The notes under the pieces are model-generated. The model saw nothing but the letters and a program-made list of their open reading frames with translations, made no database searches and was not told the DNA's origin. Made by a program: the position numbers and the translations under genes. Below are positions 4,210 through 6,681 of a stretch of 6,681 bases of DNA, one piece after another; position 1 is the first letter of the stretch; each line of letters starts with the position of its first letter. The stretch comes from JAFDZW01 sp035632315 (lineage in GTDB: Bacteria > Bacteroidota > Ignavibacteria > Palsa-1295), in assembly GCA_035632315.1 (NCBI GenBank), contig DASQGZ010000021.1, positions 1 through 6,681 on the forward strand, given 5' to 3'.

Positions 4210-6681
4210 ATGGATACACCGAAAAAGCTATTGCTTCTCATCCCCAGTGCATTACTGCTACTCATTTTTACGCTTCTTCCCTCTTTAGCATCCGCTCAAC
4301 TCGTAAGCGCATATACAATGACTACTTTCTCCGGCACATATACAACTATTGCAGGAGATGGGTCGTCGAGTGTTGTTAACGTTTCTAATAAGGATGATGG
4401 TGGCTTCTCTGCCCCGTTGCCATTTAATTTCAAATACGATGGGACTACTTATAGCTCAGGCACAAATATATTTCTTTGCAGTAACGGATTTATGGCAGTT
4501 AATAACTCGACGACGAATTCCGTACCGGACCCGGTGAACTGGGGCGTTGCAGACAATGTGAATAATGTCATTTGTCCCTTTAGCTGCGACTTATATATGT
4601 ACGGAACCGGCGGGAATATGTATCAGGAAATCAGTGGCACCTCACCAAATCGGGTATGGACAATAGAATGGTACAACTATAACATATATGGCTATTTCAG
4701 CTATTACACAAGCTTGCAGGTAAAAATGTACGAGTCATCAAATACTATCGAATTCTGGTATAAGGATCTCAGTTCTAATTTTGGAGGGGCTAACTTAGGA
4801 CCTCAAGGGCAATATAATGATCCTTGTACTGGAAACGTTGGGCTCGTTGGAAATCCGTATGCATCTGATAAAAAAATGTATGCTACTGCCACTGGTACAA
4901 TCCCCTCCAGTGATATTCGTTTTACCGGTGCTCCCGACATCAATATGGACGCAGAGCCGCGCTCTTATGCTTTTGGTGCATTGGGAACAGGTTCAAGCGT
5001 TCAAACAACGATTACTGTTAAAAGCGTCGGCGCAATAAGCGGGCTATTAGTCAAGTCGGCAACGATCAGTGGCAATCCGGACTTTACGGTTATATCCGCT
5101 CCTGATCCAGCTGATGCTATTGCATCCGGCGATACGCGTACGATAACAGTACAGTTTGCGCCACAAACTGCAGGCCCCCGCAATGCTTCGCTGACGATCG
5201 TTTCCAATGGCAGAGATAGTGGGATTCAATATGTAGCTTTGACCGGCATAGGCCTCGCACCGACGATCGCTATCGATACGAACATTTTGTTCAAGAAAAA
5301 ACCGGTCAAGATGGGGCAATCGATCACGGGAAGAATAATAATTACTTCGACAAGTTCGCCGACACTGACGATTAACAGTTTTGTCTTTAGCGGCGTCGAT
5401 GCCGGTCAGTACCAGATCGTTCACTATCCGGCTCTGACGCTCCCCGGCTTCGCTTCCGATTCTCTTATCGTTCAATATACACCGACGATCGAAGGACGGC
5501 ATTCGGCGATACTGACGATCAATTCGAACGCCATCAATTCGCCTGCGTTGCAGATACAACTCATCGGCACAGCTATCCTGCCTCATATCACAGTTGTACC
5601 AAACCCGCTGATCTTTGACTCGACTTTTGAAGGCGATACCGAATCGAAGCAGATCACGATAACGAATCCGGGATCGGATACGCTCATCATCAGTCCGAAT
5701 ATCTTGACAAGTAACGACGGCGATTTCACCGCTACGCTGCTCACCGGAAGTGACACCGCCATTCCGCCGGATCACTTCAAGACTGTGAACGTCGTCTTCA
5801 AACCGAAGCAAATGGGCACGCGGCAAGCACGATATCTGCTGAGAACAAATATCATCCCGACGTTTGAACAGCCGCGCCGAGATACCGCTGGGACATTTAC
5901 TGTCGCGATCACAGGCACAGGCGTTCCGTTTGGCGTGCTTGCGCAAACGATCGGCAGCGCTGTCTTTGATACGACCATCAAGGGAATGCAAGTCTGTCAT
6001 ACCGACACACTCAAAAATAACGGAGACGCCGATCTGACCATCACGTCGTGGAGTGTCACAGGCACAAACTCCGCCGACTTCACTGCATCGGGCCTGACAC
6101 TTCCATATCTATTGAAAGCTCGCAGCTCAGTTGTAATAAATGTCTGCTCGACACCGGGCGATTACGGTCTGCGTACAGGCACACTGACGATCAATGGTAA
6201 GTCGAATGGTAAATCCGAATCTGTCAATATCTCATTGAACGTCTATGGCCTGAAAGTCTGCGACCAGGTTACTCCGTCAGCGCTGTTCAGTACTGGCTCA
6301 ACACCAGAACTGATTCTCGAGAACACCGACTCGACCGAGTGCGTGACGGTCACCAACTGCGGACAAGTCGCATCGACCTATACGGCAAAGCTCTCGTCAT
6401 CGAGTTCACCGGATTACACGATCAGTTCACCGACGACGTCGGGCTCTATTGCTCCGAACGGCACGGCAAGCTTCTGTGTGAAGTTCCATCCGAACTCAAC
6501 GACGGTCGAGAACGGCACGCTCGTGATCACGACACCCGATCTGCCGCCACTTTCGGTAGCGCTCGGCGGCTCCGGCGCCTGTGCCAATGTTTCGGCTCCG
6601 GCTCCGACGGTTCCGAACACCAATGCCGGCGGTCACGGAACGTTTAATATCTCGATCACCAATGCGGGTAACTACCAATGG
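4210..6681 (+). CDS. Large secreted ASH/choice-of-anchor-D-type repeat protein, C-terminus beyond right edge
   Basis: The frame from the ATG at 4210 is open for 824 codons to the last base, so the 3' end is missing. Residues 1-29 are a Sec signal peptide (MDTPKKLLLLIPSALLLLIF, then cleavage after ASA at 27-29) without a lipobox. Residues 30-240 form an aromatic-rich beta domain with PLPFNFKYDGTTYSS (69-83), CSNGF (90-94), VWTIEWYN (149-156) and YESSNTIEFWY (174-184). That style is common at the N-terminus of Bacteroidota cell-surface proteins. Then come Ig-like repeats at about 241-348, 349-456, 457-574, 575-681, 682-790 and a partial one from 791. They follow the ASH (ASPM-SPD-2-Hydin) pattern: xxTIxNxG..., a DF segment, VxFxP near the end, LTIxSN, then a closing LxGxG. 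A C-terminal secretion or anchoring domain, such as a type IX sorting domain, may follow but is not visible. No enzyme motif is seen, so an adhesive or structural surface role is inferred. No Shine-Dalgarno sequence precedes the start. GC content rises strongly from 5' to 3'. Confidence 0.88.
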   Translation, partial: MDTPKKLLLLIPSALLLLIFTLLPSLASAQLVSAYTMTTFSGTYTTIAGDGSSSVVNVSNKDDGGFSAPLPFNFKYDGTTYSSGTNIFLCSNGFMAVNNSTTNSVPDPVNWGVADNVNNVICPFSCDLYMYGTGGNMYQEISGTSPNRVWTIEWYNYNIYGYFSYYTSLQVKMYESSNTIEFWYKDLSSNFGGANLGPQGQYNDPCTGNVGLVGNPYASDKKMYATATGTIPSSDIRFTGAPDINMDAEPRSYAFGALGTGSSVQTTITVKSVGAISGLLVKSATISGNPDFTVISAPDPADAIASGDTRTITVQFAPQTAGPRNASLTIVSNGRDSGIQYVALTGIGLAPTIAIDTNILFKKKPVKMGQSITGRIIITSTSSPTLTINSFVFSGVDAGQYQIVHYPALTLPGFASDSLIVQYTPTIEGRHSAILTINSNAINSPALQIQLIGTAILPHITVVPNPLIFDSTFEGDTESKQITITNPGSDTLIISPNILTSNDGDFTATLLTGSDTAIPPDHFKTVNVVFKPKQMGTRQARYLLRTNIIPTFEQPRRDTAGTFTVAITGTGVPFGVLAQTIGSAVFDTTIKGMQVCHTDTLKNNGDADLTITSWSVTGTNSADFTASGLTLPYLLKARSSVVINVCSTPGDYGLRTGTLTINGKSNGKSESVNISLNVYGLKVCDQVTPSALFSTGSTPELILENTDSTECVTVTNCGQVASTYTAKLSSSSSPDYTISSPTTSGSIAPNGTASFCVKFHPNSTTVENGTLVITTPDLPPLSVALGGSGACANVSAPAPTVPNTNAGGHGTFNISITNAGNYQW

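Noticed and set aside
4164..4537. Two short plus-strand frames at the 5' end of the repeat-protein gene
   Set aside because: They overlap the signal peptide and N-terminal domain in other frames. The 4210 frame has a proper signal peptide and continues for 824 codons.
5047..6000. Minus-strand open frame of 317 codons
   Set aside because: It lies fully antisense to the secreted repeat protein, whose frame has a signal peptide and clear repeat structure. The antisense product is rich in Arg, Cys, Asp and Ser without any recognisable domain, as expected of a shadow frame.

Overview
The window is a 6.7-kb piece of bacterial chromosome holding mainly conserved housekeeping genes, with a large secreted repeat protein at the right edge and the start of another secreted protein at the left edge. 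Nothing in it is a mobile element, CRISPR array or RNA gene. The best guess for the source is a member of the Bacteroidota/Chlorobi assemblage (for example an Ignavibacteria- or Kapabacteria-like lineage). This rests on the long secreted protein built of tandem choice-of-anchor-D/ASH-type beta-sandwich repeats, on the near absence of Shine-Dalgarno sequences before the genes, and on a weak match to a Bacteroidota-type promoter. The placement is an inference and is not proven by any marker here.

Left part (1-1987, minus strand): a three-gene cluster transcribed right to left. It begins with a type I-beta DAHP synthase (first step of the shikimate pathway). Two bases after its stop comes rsmE, the 16S rRNA m3U1498 methyltransferase. 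The rsmE stop overlaps by one base (TAATG) the start of a signal-peptide-bearing protein that runs off the left edge. The spacing implies one transcript with coupled translation. The three products have no evident shared pathway.

Middle (1988-3363): a 153-bp gap carries an intrinsic terminator that ends the next minus-strand gene, which encodes a four-helix membrane protein of unknown function. That gene and mazG are divergent, separated by a 245-bp region. The region holds a long imperfect inverted repeat and a small perfect palindrome, so it probably carries the promoters and control sites of both genes.

Right part (3364-6681, plus strand): mazG, a two-domain house-cleaning nucleoside triphosphate pyrophosphohydrolase, is followed 84 bp later by an open frame of 824 codons that is still open at the window edge. 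It encodes a signal peptide, an aromatic-rich N-terminal beta domain and at least five and a half ASH-like repeats. Its base composition climbs from about 35-40% GC at the 5' end to about 57% GC at the 3' end, and its cysteines are confined to the N-terminal domain and repeats 4-6.

No clear new multi-gene system is visible. The items most worth following are the unrecognised membrane protein with its structured divergent promoter region, and the mosaic repeat protein.
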